Of a stretch of DNA of 64,000 nucleotides, positions 39,358 through 47,219 are shown in pieces (position 1 is the first letter of the stretch; each line of letters opens with the position of its first letter). The position numbers were made by a program, and so were the translations under genes. Source of the stretch: Nocardioides okcheonensis (lineage in GTDB: Bacteria; Actinomycetota; Actinomycetes; Propionibacteriales; Nocardioidaceae); assembly GCF_020991065.1 (NCBI RefSeq), contig NZ_CP087710.1, positions 496,001 to 560,000 on the forward strand. Reading direction: 5' to 3'. Under the pieces are notes generated by a model. The model was not told the origin of the DNA. It worked only from the letters and a program-made list of their open reading frames with translations, and made no database searches.

Positions 39358-39911
39358 GCCTGAGCCCCGCCGTCCCCGGTACCGACGCCGTCGCCGTCCG
39401 GATCGCACCGGCGGGCACCCCGCCCCACGACCTGCTCCGCGAGCTGGGCGCGGGACGGGTGACCCGACGGCCGGGACGGGCGCCGCTGGCGGAGAACGGG
39501 CACGTCAGCGTCTCCCGCACCGACGGCCTGGTCGCCGTCGCGCTGGCCGACCGCCCGGTGGGCATCGACGTCGAACGGGTGCGACCACTGCCCGACCTCG
39601 ACCAGCTGGTCCGCGATCACCTCGGCGCTGGCGACGCCGCGGCCGTGCGTGCGGCGCCCGATCCCACGCGTGCCTTCTACGCGGTGTGGACCGGTCTGGA
39701 GGCCCTGCTCAAGGCCGAAGGGGTGGGCATCGTCGACGGCCTCGACCCCAGCCCGGAGCTCCGTGCCAGGTGGCAGGTCCTGTCCGTGGACGTCGGCGCG
39801 GACCACAGCGCCGCACTGGCCGTCCCGTCCGACTCCTTCGCAGCATCGAACCCAACCCTCCCCGGCCGCAGCAGCCCGCACCAGGCGTTCGGCTCGTTCC
39901 CGGTCCCGTGA
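39354..39911 (+). CDS. Sfp-type 4'-phosphopantetheinyl transferase
   Basis: This 185-residue enzyme moves the phosphopantetheine arm of CoA to carrier-protein serines. The two family motifs are visible: GIDVERVRPL and the W-x3-EA-x2-K-x2-G box as WTGLEALLKAEG. It is short for an Sfp-type enzyme but both magnesium and CoA motifs are there. The GTG at 39354 overlaps the permease stop, so it is the last gene of the NRPS operon and probably primes T1, T2 and T3 (Ser1013, Ser2080, Ser3128). Confidence 0.9.
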   Translation: MSLSPAVPGTDAVAVRIAPAGTPPHDLLRELGAGRVTRRPGRAPLAENGHVSVSRTDGLVAVALADRPVGIDVERVRPLPDLDQLVRDHLGAGDAAAVRAAPDPTRAFYAVWTGLEALLKAEGVGIVDGLDPSPELRARWQVLSVDVGADHSAALAVPSDSFAASNPTLPGRSSPHQAFGSFPVP

Positions 39912-40062
39912 ACGGGCCACGAGTCACATCTGGGTCAGGCAGAGGCACGGATCCACGACACGTGGTGCAGGTCTGAAGCCCCTGCTCCCGCGATGACCGA
40001 GGTCGGACCTGCGACGTCCCCGGCCCACGAACGGATCCAGAGCTCGTGTGGCTCAATCGTCA

Positions 40063-40100
40063 GTGGCCTCCGACCCGCGTCTTCCGCAGGTCAGAGGCCA
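40063..40100. terminator. Stem-loop between the NRPS operon and the tRNA remnant
   Basis: TGGCCTCCGACC and GGTCAGAGGCCA form a near-perfect 12-bp stem with a 13-nt loop. It lies just past the 3' end of the tRNA remnant (minus strand) and about 150 bp after the NRPS operon, so it may terminate either. It is probably the original tRNA terminator. Confidence 0.6.
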
Positions 40101-40106
40101 CTTCTC

Positions 40107-40143
40107 GGTCGGGCTGACAGGATTTGAACCTGCGACCCCCTGA
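40107..40143 (-). other. 3' fragment of a tRNA gene (probably tRNA-Pro), candidate att site
   Basis: On the minus strand this segment reads as the variable loop, T arm and acceptor end of a tRNA: GGGGTCGCAGG, TTCAAAT, CCTGTC, AGCCCGACC. It matches the tRNA-Pro(GGG) pattern I know from actinobacteria. The T stem pairs (GCAGG/CCTGT), but the sequence upstream (40144 onward) cannot form the anticodon arm, D arm or the CGGGCTG acceptor strand. So only about 37 nt of the gene are here, as left at the distal end of an element integrated into a tRNA 3' end. The amino acid identity is from memory of the consensus. Confidence 0.75.
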
Positions 40144-40540
40144 GACTCAGCATGCACAACGCCAAGGACGTCGATTCTCTGACAGCGTTTGAGCAAAGTG
40201 GCTCTGACCTGCACAAACGCGGACAGGTGATCGACGGGACAGAGTGGCTTTCTTGGCTGGAGAGGGCCTGTTTTGACTGCTTTCGAGAGGGTTTACGGTC
40301 CATAAACGGTCCACGGCTCAAGTCGCTCGCGCTCCCCCATCTCTTTGCCAAAGTCGGTTCCAGACAGGGTCGAGCTCAACCACGAACGTCGTGCGGGCCA
40401 GCCGCAGGTGGACGCGGGCAAGCGCGAGCCGTGCGAGGACTCAGGTCTCCGCGCGCGATCATTCAGGAGACCCAGAGCCGCGTTCCCCGCGGTTCCCGCT
40501 GTGACCGAGATGAAGCATCCGGATCTGGCACCCCTCTGTG
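40144..40540. other. Non-coding stretch between att remnant and IS110
   Basis: This roughly 400-bp region has lower GC than the core and no recognisable gene; the short open frames here are spurious. It includes the small inverted repeat GTTTA-CGGTCCA-TAAAC near 40290 and the direct pair CGGTCCA/CGGTCCA. The left or right end of the IS110 element may lie near 40540. Confidence 0.4.
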
Positions 40541-41743
40541 TCAAGACGCAGCAGGGAGTGGGGTTCTAGGGTGTTGTCTGGCGGGTCCGGGAAGTGACTT
40601 GTCCGAAGAGTTGGTGTGGGGCTGTGAGCCGGCCGCGCTGGAGTCAGAGTCGTCGCCCCGTTGTCCTCCCGGGCCCGTCCTCGTTCCCCTGTTCGTCGTC
40701 GCACCGGTGGCGCGGACGGCGTCGTTGAGCATGGTCTGGAAGACGATGTCGGACAGCCGACGCTTCACGCACCGCATGGCTTCCATGGGCGCCTTGCCGT
40801 CGGCCTTCTTGCGGTCGTAGTAGGCACGGCCTTCGGTCGGATTGCGCAACTGCACGCGGGCCATGGTGTGCAGGACCCGGTTGATCTGCCGGTTGCCCTT
40901 GCGCGACAACCGGTGCCGGACCTGGTCGCCGGAAGAAGCGTCGAGTGGTGCGGTGCCGTTCCAAGACGCGAAGTGGGCCTTGTTCGGGAACCGGGTGATG
41001 TCACCGACCTCGACCAACAGCCTGGCGGCACCGGTGGGTCCGATGCCGTGCAGGTCCAGCAGCGTGGTGCCGGTGGCCTTCACCAGCTCGGTGAGCTCCT
41101 TGTTCGCTTCCTTCTTCCGGGCGTAGATCCGCTCGAGGTCCGCGACGAGCTCAGCAGCGACACGTCGTCGGGTCTTGCCGACCAGGTCGCGCGGCCGGAC
41201 CTTGGCCAGCAGCGCCTTGGCCTGGGCGGCGGACAGGTCGCGCTTCGCACCGCCGGGGATCAGCTCGAGCAGCAGTTGATGCAGCTGTGAGGTCTTGCGG
41301 GTGTGCTCCTCGCCGAGCGAGCGTCGCCGGTCGACCAGGAGCCGCAGCACGGCGAGCTGCTCGTCGTTGACGACCGGACGTAGCCCGGTCATCCGGGTCC
41401 CGACGAGTGCGATGGAGTGAGCGTCAGTGGCGTCGGTCTTGCGGCCCTGCCCAGTCGCGAACACCCGCGCTCGTGCGGACAGCTTCGGTGGCACGTCGAC
41501 GACTTCCTCACCCGCGGCGAGCAGTCGGATCGCGACGTGGTGCCCGATCCCGGAGCAGCCCTCGATCGCCCAGACCCGGTCGGGGAACCGGCTGACATAG
41601 CGCTCCATCTCGGCGAACCCGCCTTCGTCGGTGGCATACCGGCCGCCACCCAGGACGGTCTCGTCGGCCGTCATCACTTCGATCGTGACCGACCGCTTGT
41701 GTGGGTCCATCCCGATCACCACCTGACTCTTCACGTCGTCCAT
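40541..41743 (-). CDS. IS110-family transposase, intact
   Basis: This 400-residue transposase has the two IS110 domains: the N-terminal RuvC-like DEDD domain (VIGMDPHKRSV, WAIEGCSGIGHH, KTDATDAHSIAL) and the C-terminal Transposase_20 domain (DLHGIGPTGAARLLVEVGD, then FASWNGTAPLDASSG with the serine, and RLSRKGNRQINRVLH). No frameshift is seen. The ATG at 41743 has GGAGGAG three bases upstream. The last about 30 residues look atypical and may run beyond the element's end. IS110 elements have no or very short terminal repeats, so I cannot fix the borders. Confidence 0.9.
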   Translation of the reverse strand: MDDVKSQVVIGMDPHKRSVTIEVMTADETVLGGGRYATDEGGFAEMERYVSRFPDRVWAIEGCSGIGHHVAIRLLAAGEEVVDVPPKLSARARVFATGQGRKTDATDAHSIALVGTRMTGLRPVVNDEQLAVLRLLVDRRRSLGEEHTRKTSQLHQLLLELIPGGAKRDLSAAQAKALLAKVRPRDLVGKTRRRVAAELVADLERIYARKKEANKELTELVKATGTTLLDLHGIGPTGAARLLVEVGDITRFPNKAHFASWNGTAPLDASSGDQVRHRLSRKGNRQINRVLHTMARVQLRNPTEGRAYYDRKKADGKAPMEAMRCVKRRLSDIVFQTMLNDAVRATGATTNRGTRTGPGGQRGDDSDSSAAGSQPHTNSSDKSLPGPARQHPRTPLPAAS

Positions 41744-42057
41744 CTGCTCCTCCGATGCTCGAACCACTGTTGGGTTGTCGAGCCGGGAGGGCAACGCTGC
41801 TTCGAGCTGGGCAAACCCCTCTTGAGCCTCTCCTGGCCCTGGCGACGCCCGGGCTAAGCAGGCCAAATGAGAGCCACACGACCAGCATGGGCAGCCGAAA
41901 TGAGAGCGACAGCCCGGGCGCCTGAACCGAGCCTCGCCAGACCCGGTCCTGCCGTCAATGAAACAAGCAGCCGAGATCCGAATGGCACACCAACGGCATC
42001 GATAGTCGCACCCCACATCTGACCGAAGGAGCACCGACGGCCAATGACCAGCGACAT
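41744..42057 (-). other. Non-coding leader of the IS110 element, possible bridge-RNA region
   Basis: About 310 bp upstream of the IS110 transposase have no gene. In IS110-group elements the non-coding end next to the transposase start encodes a structured bridge RNA with target- and donor-binding loops. Position and length fit, and several GC-rich inverted repeats are present, but I did not derive a fold. The right border is the target duplication of the ISL3-type unit at 42058. Confidence 0.35.
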
Positions 42058-42065
42058 CACAATCG
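42058..42065. repeat. 8-bp target-site duplication, left copy (ISL3-type unit)
   Basis: CACAATCG, identical to 45498-45505, directly outside the GGCTCTTCC terminal repeat that starts at 42066. ISL3-family insertion usually makes 8-bp duplications. Confidence 0.85.
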
Positions 42066-42073
42066 GGCTCTTC

Positions 42074-43303
42074 CTACCTGAGGTGGGGGTGGGCGAGTCC
42101 GCCGCCGATGAGCAGCATGCGTAGTCGGTAGTGCTCGCGGTTGCGGAAGCCGCGGGCGACGCGGCGGTGGAGCTCGATGAGCCCGTTGATCGCCGCTGTC
42201 CCGCCGTTGGAGGCTCGGCCGGTGTCGAAGTAGGCCAAGAACGCCGCACGCCACTGCTTCAGTGTCTTCCCTAGTCGCTTGACCTCGGGGATCGGGCAGG
42301 TGGGAAGCGAAGTGATGAGGTCCTCGGCGATCCGTCGGCCTTCGGTGGGTCCTTCGCTCGGTAGGCGGCGCGGAGTTTCTGGGCGCACGACCAGGCGACG
42401 AGGACTTCATCGTGCCGCTCGTCGGCAGCGATTGCGCGGTCGAGTCGGGCTCGTTGGCGGCCGGTGAGCTTCTCCTGGCCACAGCGCAAGATCGTGCGGA
42501 TGCCGTAGAGCGGGTCGTTCTTGCGGCCGCGGTGGCCGTGAATCTCCTGCTGCACTCGACGTCGGACCTCCTCGACGGCCTGAGTGCCGAGCTTGACCAC
42601 ATGGAAGGCGTCAAGCACCGCGGTCGCGTCCTCGAGTTGGTCGTCGATGGCGTTCTTGTAGCCGTAGAACGCGTCCAAAGTGGCGACCTCGACGCCGTCG
42701 CGGAAGCCCTCACCGCGTTCGGTGAGCCAGTCGCTGTACGCCTTCCCGGTGCGGCCCGGCACCAGGTCCAGCAGCCGGGCCTTGGGCTTCCCGCTCTCGT
42801 CGGGTGTGAGGTCGACCATCCCGGTCAGCAACTTGGGTCCGCGGCCGCCGTCTTCGATGGGGAACTCGGACACGTGGTGCCACACGTGCTCATCGACGCC
42901 GAGCCGCTGCACACCGGCGAACCGGTCCTCGTCATCGGCCATCGCCTGCAGCAGGGGTCGGATCGAGGACCACACGGTGTTCCACGTTGTGCCGAGTTGC
43001 CGCGCCAGGCCTGCGATCGAGGCGTGCTCGCGGCGGATCTGGTTGATCGCCCACCAACACGCCCGTGTCGTCAGCAGCGCTCGTGGCGCCGCGATCTCGG
43101 CGTCCTGCTCGGTGAACACCTTCGTTGGGCACAAGGGCTCCTGGCACCGCCAGGTCCGCTTGCGCCACATCGACGTCGACCTCGACGGCCGTGACGTGCA
43201 GGCCCTCGAGCCCAACGAGCAGGTCGCAGCGCGAGCAGTAGGGCGAGTCGTGATGGCAGCGCGCAGCAGAACGCGCCGTAGGACGCGCCGTAGGCTCGGA
43301 CAA
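42074..43303 (-). pseudogene. ISL3-family transposase, broken
   Basis: The middle is intact in one frame (42350-43180; WRKRTWRCQEPLCP, FTEQDAEIAAPRALLTTRAC, GVDEHVWHHVSEFPIEDGG, DAFYGYKNAIDDQLEDATAV). The C-terminal part is in another frame (42074-42345; EGRRIAEDLITSLPTCPIPE, ASNGGTAAINGLIELHRRVA, RLRMLLIGGG), so about one base is missing near 42345. At the 5' end the frame with CSRCDLLVGLEGLHVTAVEV joins WRKRTWRC out of frame, as if most of the zinc-finger region had been deleted. It cannot make a full transposase. Confidence 0.88.
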
Positions 43304-43420
43304 CGTCGAGGCCTTCCGGTCCGGTGTGCTTAGTCGCCACCGATCTTGAGAGCCTCGACTCCTCTCATCCGGACATCACGTCGTCGGCGCGCCGCTCACC
43401 CCGCCGGAACTAGAAACAGC
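43287..43420. repeat. Long direct repeat R1 (internal, decayed ISL3 right end)
   Basis: About 130 bp that match 45357-45497 at roughly 85-90% identity by eye, with one small gap (shared blocks GTAGGCTCGGACAACGTCGA, TTCCGGTCCGGTGTGCTT, GGCGCGCCGCTCACC). Its outer end reads GAAACAGCC where the outer copy has GGAAGAGCC, so the terminal repeat is damaged. The basic ISL3 element was probably 42066-43420 (about 1.35 kb, the family's usual size). Confidence 0.85.
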
Positions 43421-43506
43421 CCCATATTCGAAGCGATCGACAGGTACCAGAGCTCGTCGCGCTCGCGAACCGGCGGGGGTGACCCGGACGTGGATGAACC
43501 CGCGAC

Positions 43507-43923
43507 TCAGCGTGGCGAAGTGCCACGCGCCGCTCCGCTTGCTTCGTCCACGCCACGAGCACGGCGTCCCCGCCAGCTGAGGGCCGACGCGCCCGACACG
43601 AGGACAAGGACGCCGCCGGCGTAGCGCCAGCGAGCTGCTCGGCGGCATGACTCAGTAGTGTTCTGCATCGCGGAAGTCGTGTCGGGACCGACTGGATCCG
43701 GCTCGTTGACGGCGTTCAACGTGGTGTTCGAACACTGTACGTCTTCGCTGCTCCCCGGCACGGCCAGCGGCATGAGCAGCACGTACCCCCACGCGACCCC
43801 GATCAGGATGGTGATAAGGCCACTGATCATGGGCCGATCACCTCGACGACGCCACACCACAACTGCAACAGCCCCGACCACGAAGATGGCTACCGCGGTC
43901 CAGGATCCGAGAACGTTCCACAT
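43507..43923 (-). CDS. Small membrane protein, unknown function (passenger)
   Basis: This 138-residue protein has two N-terminal helices (about 8-24, VAIFVVGAVAVVVW; about 33-55, ISGLITILIGVAWGYVLLMP), an outside loop with two Cys and a C-terminal helix (about 100-117). I recognise no family. It lies 69 bp downstream of the amidase-domain gene on the same strand, inside the ISL3-type unit, so both may be one transcript. Confidence 0.6.
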   Translation of the reverse strand: MWNVLGSWTAVAIFVVGAVAVVVWRRRGDRPMISGLITILIGVAWGYVLLMPLAVPGSSEDVQCSNTTLNAVNEPDPVGPDTTSAMQNTTESCRRAARWRYAGGVLVLVSGASALSWRGRRARGVDEASGAARGTSPR

Positions 43924-43992
43924 GTGACGCTGCCTTCCAGATCTGTCGCCTCGGTGTGCCGGACCGAGTCCGGCACACCGAGGTGGGTGGGC

Positions 43993-45171
43993 CTAACCGC
44001 GGAACTCGCGCAGGCCGAACCACTTCACGTTGGGGTTCGAACCGTCGACGATCGCCTTCCACGTCGGCAGAAGCATGTTGTGCCTGTTGGACGTCTTCTG
44101 GCTGATACGCGGCGTCCCGTCGGCGGTCCGCCCAGACACGCCGGCGACATGGTTGATGACCCCATCGCCTTCCCAGTCCATGAAGTACGTGCTTCCCGGC
44201 TGTGCGTTCCAGATGTTCGACATCACCCTCAGGCCCTTCTTGTCCCGAGCGTAGAAGTACAGGACCCTCGCGGTAGCCCAGGTGTCCGTAGCGCCCGCAG
44301 GTCCAGTGAGGTCGTAGTCCCAGTTGTTGGTGTCATTCGGATTCACACCACCGGTCACGTACCAGCCCGCCTGGTGGTATGCCTGCGAGATGAAGTTCGC
44401 GCAGTTGTTGCTGAACTTCGGGTACCCGGACGGCATCGTCTCGTCCCCGTACGCGGTCCAAGTGAGCAGGTAGTTCCGGAAGATGCTCGGGTCGATGTCG
44501 ACGCCGTTGCGCCTTTCGGTCTTCCGGTGCACTGCTCGATCAGGAGTAGATGCCGGCTGCGTCGTGGACGACTCGAAGCTCTCGGGCAATGAAGGCCCAG
44601 TACCCTCATCGGCGGACGCCTGGCCCTCGGGTGTCACGTCGTACTTTGCCAGCCTCACCTTGGAATCTGACTGCGTGCCCGCCTCAGTCACGACGTAGTT
44701 GTAGGTGTCAGTCATGCCGACGTTCGTCGACGTCCCATCCGTGGGGTCGTACTCGACCCACGTGCGTTCGATGGTCGCCTCGACCAAGAAACGCTCTGGT
44801 CCACCGGGAGCGTCAGCAATGTTGGTCACCGTAGTGGCGACGTCCGCCGAACTGTCGGTGACGTCGAGTCCGGCGTCGGCGACGGTCCCGCGCAGCATCA
44901 TCGCCCGGTTGACCATCTCTTCGGCGACCGAGTTCGAGATCCGAGCTCGCTTGGACAGGCGGGCCGCTAGACGTGGCGAAACGGCATTGTGCTCCCACAC
45001 CTGGGTCTCGGCGGTCACCAACTGGTTGATAGCCGCGATGGCGTTGCCTACCTCGCCAGCGGTCGGTGCCGGATTCGAAGGCACGGCCGAGGCGGTTGGC
45101 GGCGCCAAGACCGTCGTTACCCCCAAGCACGCGACACTCGCGAACCCAACACTGATCTTGAACCTGGACAA
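43993..45171 (-). CDS. Secreted amidase-domain protein (PF12671-like), passenger gene
   Basis: This 392-residue protein has a signal peptide (about 1-31, ending PPTASA), an N-terminal helical region (about 35-200) and a C-terminal 'putative amidase' domain of the NlpC/CHAP-like type (about 235-390). The probable catalytic Cys is in NNCANFISQAYHQAG and the His in GVINHVAGVSG; TWATARVLYFYARD and SNRHNMLLPTW are also family segments. It probably cuts amide bonds in peptidoglycan or a secreted peptide. I chose the TTG at 45171 with GGGGG upstream; the ATG at 45204 is an alternative. The gene is less GC-rich than the core and travels inside the ISL3-type unit. Confidence 0.82.
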   Translation of the reverse strand: MSRFKISVGFASVACLGVTTVLAPPTASAVPSNPAPTAGEVGNAIAAINQLVTAETQVWEHNAVSPRLAARLSKRARISNSVAEEMVNRAMMLRGTVADAGLDVTDSSADVATTVTNIADAPGGPERFLVEATIERTWVEYDPTDGTSTNVGMTDTYNYVVTEAGTQSDSKVRLAKYDVTPEGQASADEGTGPSLPESFESSTTQPASTPDRAVHRKTERRNGVDIDPSIFRNYLLTWTAYGDETMPSGYPKFSNNCANFISQAYHQAGWYVTGGVNPNDTNNWDYDLTGPAGATDTWATARVLYFYARDKKGLRVMSNIWNAQPGSTYFMDWEGDGVINHVAGVSGRTADGTPRISQKTSNRHNMLLPTWKAIVDGSNPNVKWFGLREFRG

Positions 45172-45356
45172 TGTTGTCCCCCGATTTCTGTGAGAGCGCC
45201 CCATCGGCGATGCGCAGAGCCGGAGAGTAGCGCCCGCGACGCACGGTTGGGAACGAACGCCACGCGGTGCGGCACCGAAGCGCACTGGTCGAAGATCCGG
45301 TCGACCACGCCCTCTTGAGCGGCTCAACCGTGGGGTCAAACGGCGCGCAGCAGTCT

Positions 45357-45497
45357 CCGCCGTAGGCTCGGACAACGTCGAGACCTTCCGGTCCGGTGTG
45401 CTTGGTCGCCACCGATCTTGAAGGTCTCGACGCCTCTCACCCGGACATCACGCCGTCGGCGCGCCGCTCACCGCCCCCACCGGAACTCGGAAGAGCC
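45357..45497. repeat. Long direct repeat R2 (outer right end of the ISL3-type unit)
   Basis: About 140 bp matching R1 (43287-43420). It ends in an intact GGAAGAGCC terminal repeat and is followed directly by the right target duplication, so it is the end that was used in transposition. Confidence 0.85.
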
Positions 45498-45505
45498 CAC
45501 AATCG
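45498..45505. repeat. 8-bp target-site duplication, right copy (ISL3-type unit)
   Basis: CACAATCG, identical to 42058-42065, directly outside the right terminal repeat. It lies 47 bp before the start of the next gene, so the unit sits in that gene's promoter region. Confidence 0.85.
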
Positions 45506-45552
45506 GCAGTCGTCGCGATAGCGATCACGCGACGGATGAGGTGTCATGTTCT

Positions 45553-46338
45553 ATGAAGAACATTCGGGTCGGCCTCGTTGCAGATCCAGCCGCACCGACC
45601 GCGATCGCACGGCGGATGCGTGACGTGAGTCCGCCTCACGGGGACGTCTCGTGGGACATCACGGTGATGAGTGAACCGTTCACGACCGGCTCTGAAGACG
45701 TCGAGACCGCCGTGGGCCGATTGCAGGACCGGGCCCGCGAGCGGGAGTGGGATCTCGTGGTCGGCCTGACCGAGCTCCCGCTTCACGACGATGAAGGTCG
45801 ACACCTGCTGGTCCAGACCGACCGAGCGCAGCGGACCGCAGTGCTCTCCCTGCCAGCACTTGGCGGGATCCGGACACATGCTCGATCGCGTCGAGCGGTG
45901 CGATCACTTCTCAGCGCCATGTCGGAGCCCAAGACCGAGGACGGAGAGCAACGGGTCGTCCTGCCTCAGTTCGGTGGCCGGTGGCGCCTGCTCCTGGGCA
46001 TGGTGCTCGCCAACCGTCCGTGGTTGCTCGTCCCGGGCTTGAAGTCTGCGCTCGTGGCAGCCCTGGCGACCGGGGCTGTGGCGACGGTCAACTCGACGGT
46101 CTGGCTACTCGCGGACTCGCTGTCGTGGTGGCGCCTCGTGGAACAGGCAGAGGCGTCCACATGCAGCGCGACAACCATCGATTCCGATATCGGCTCTGCG
46201 CGTTCGCATGGCGTTCTCGATGGACGCCCCTCGAACGTTCGCGAACTCGCCGCCGAGCTCGTGGAACCGGCCCGGAGCGAGGCATCCCTGCTTGCGGCTG
46301 GGCGGACCTGCCGCACAACACACTCCTGGGTGCCCTAG
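45553..46338 (+). pseudogene. Truncated actinobacterial membrane protein of unknown function
   Basis: The 261-residue frame starts MKNIRVGLVADPAAPTAIAR and has segments I know from an uncharacterised actinobacterial family (DLVVGLTELPL, AVLSLPALGGIRT, LVPGLKSALVAALATGAVAT, VNSTVWLLAD). In that family the first helix is followed by more transmembrane segments. Here the sequence after about residue 198 turns hydrophilic and unrelated (EQAEASTCSATTIDSD...), so the C-terminal membrane part is lost. The break near 46145 may be an old recombination point. Whether the remaining frame is made is unknown. Confidence 0.6.
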
Positions 46339-46382
46339 ACCGACGACTGCCCCCGCTTGCGCCGCGGGTTGCAACTGAAGTG

Positions 46383-46715
46383 TTACCCGCAATCTTCGCC
46401 TTGCACCTCCATGATGTGCGCCATTGCGTCGAAGTGATCGGCTATTGCACTCCATTCCGCAATGTTCCGACGGCAACTGTCGGCCTGGCCGCGGAGGACG
46501 GATGCGAGACGAACCGCGTTGCCCTGCTGCAAGTGGTATTCGATCTGGCCAAGGAGATTGACCTCGTGCACCCTCTTGGCTGACTCAAGCACAGCCAACA
46601 AGTGTTCGAGAACCTGCCGCTGAGCATGCGGCGGAAGCTGACTTCCCGCAGGTTCGCCCATGTCGTCCATGTCGTCCACGTCGTCCACGTCGTCCACGTC
46701 GTCCATCACCTTCAT
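46383..46715 (-). CDS. Hypothetical 110-residue protein with Asp repeats
   Basis: The N-terminus is a run of Asp-Asp-Val/Met triplets made by a 9-bp tandem repeat (46662-46706). The rest (QRQVLEHLLAVLESAKRVHE; AVRLASVLRGQADSCRRNIA) looks like a helical bundle with normal amino-acid composition. I recognise no family. Start could be the ATG at 46715 or 46706. It stands alone in a decayed region, so it may be a remnant. Confidence 0.4.
   Translation of the reverse strand: MKVMDDVDDVDDVDDMDDMGEPAGSQLPPHAQRQVLEHLLAVLESAKRVHEVNLLGQIEYHLQQGNAVRLASVLRGQADSCRRNIAEWSAIADHFDAMAHIMEVQGEDCG
46662..46706. repeat. 9-bp tandem repeat, five copies
   Basis: Five units of GTCGTCCAT/GTCGTCCAC in a row, keeping the reading frame of the small minus-strand gene. 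Confidence 0.85.
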
Positions 46716-46739
46716 GCTCCGCCCGAGAGTGCGCTTCCG

Positions 46740-47219
46740 CCACGAGTCTCAGCCTTGAATCGCTGATCCGGTACGCGGAACGACAACAGGTCGGTCGTCG
46801 CTTGGCATCCGCACTCCGTCACTGATGCCACCACCCAATGCACCCGTCACGTTATCGTCTCAGCCTGTCGGACCATGCCGTGAGGTCACGCCTTCGATTC
46901 TGCACATGTTCCGCGGCCCTACGCCGCGCAACGCCACTTCGATGAGGTCCGCCGCTTAGATGCCGTCGTCCATGCCTAAGGCGTTCGACGCGAGCGTCCA
47001 CCCCCCACGGTCCCATGCGCATCGAGGCGAGTCGGCCACGACTCGCACCCCTTACGCACGGGGTCGAGAAGACGCGGGACGTGGACGACCTCCGCGCTGC
47101 CGCCTCGCTGGACGCATCCGACTCGTGCGTGCAGCGAGGTGTACACCGCTCCACGCGCCAAGAACCTGCAAGTCCAGCCGTCCAGCCCGTCACCGCCTTG
47201 ACAGTTTCGTGAGGCAGCG
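46740..47219. other. Non-coding or decayed stretch
   Basis: About 480 bp with only short, uninformative open frames. I see no recognisable domain, RNA gene or terminal repeat; it looks like degraded coding DNA between remnants. Confidence 0.4.

Larger units (their letters stand above)
42066..45497. mobile_element. ISL3-type unit with passenger genes (3,432 bp)
   Basis: The outer ends are GGCTCTTCC at 42066 and its complement GGAAGAGCC at 45489-45497; further in, GGTGGGGG also matches on both sides, giving an imperfect terminal inverted repeat of about 25 bp. Both ends are flanked by the same 8 bp (CACAATCG). The unit contains a broken ISL3 transposase, an internal decayed copy of the right end (43287-43420), a small membrane protein gene and an amidase-domain gene. 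The shared duplication shows that the whole 3.4 kb inserted as one piece. Confidence 0.82.

Noticed and set aside
26976..39911. Enterobactin- or bacillibactin-type siderophore cluster
   Set aside because: Only the starter C domain and the three equal A domains hint at it; there are no DHB synthesis genes, no siderophore uptake or esterase genes, and the A codes do not match the Ser or Thr codes I know.
40091..40351. An 86-codon minus-strand frame ending RGSQVQILSARP
   Set aside because: This peptide ending is the well-known false translation of a tRNA T arm; the DNA is the tRNA remnant.
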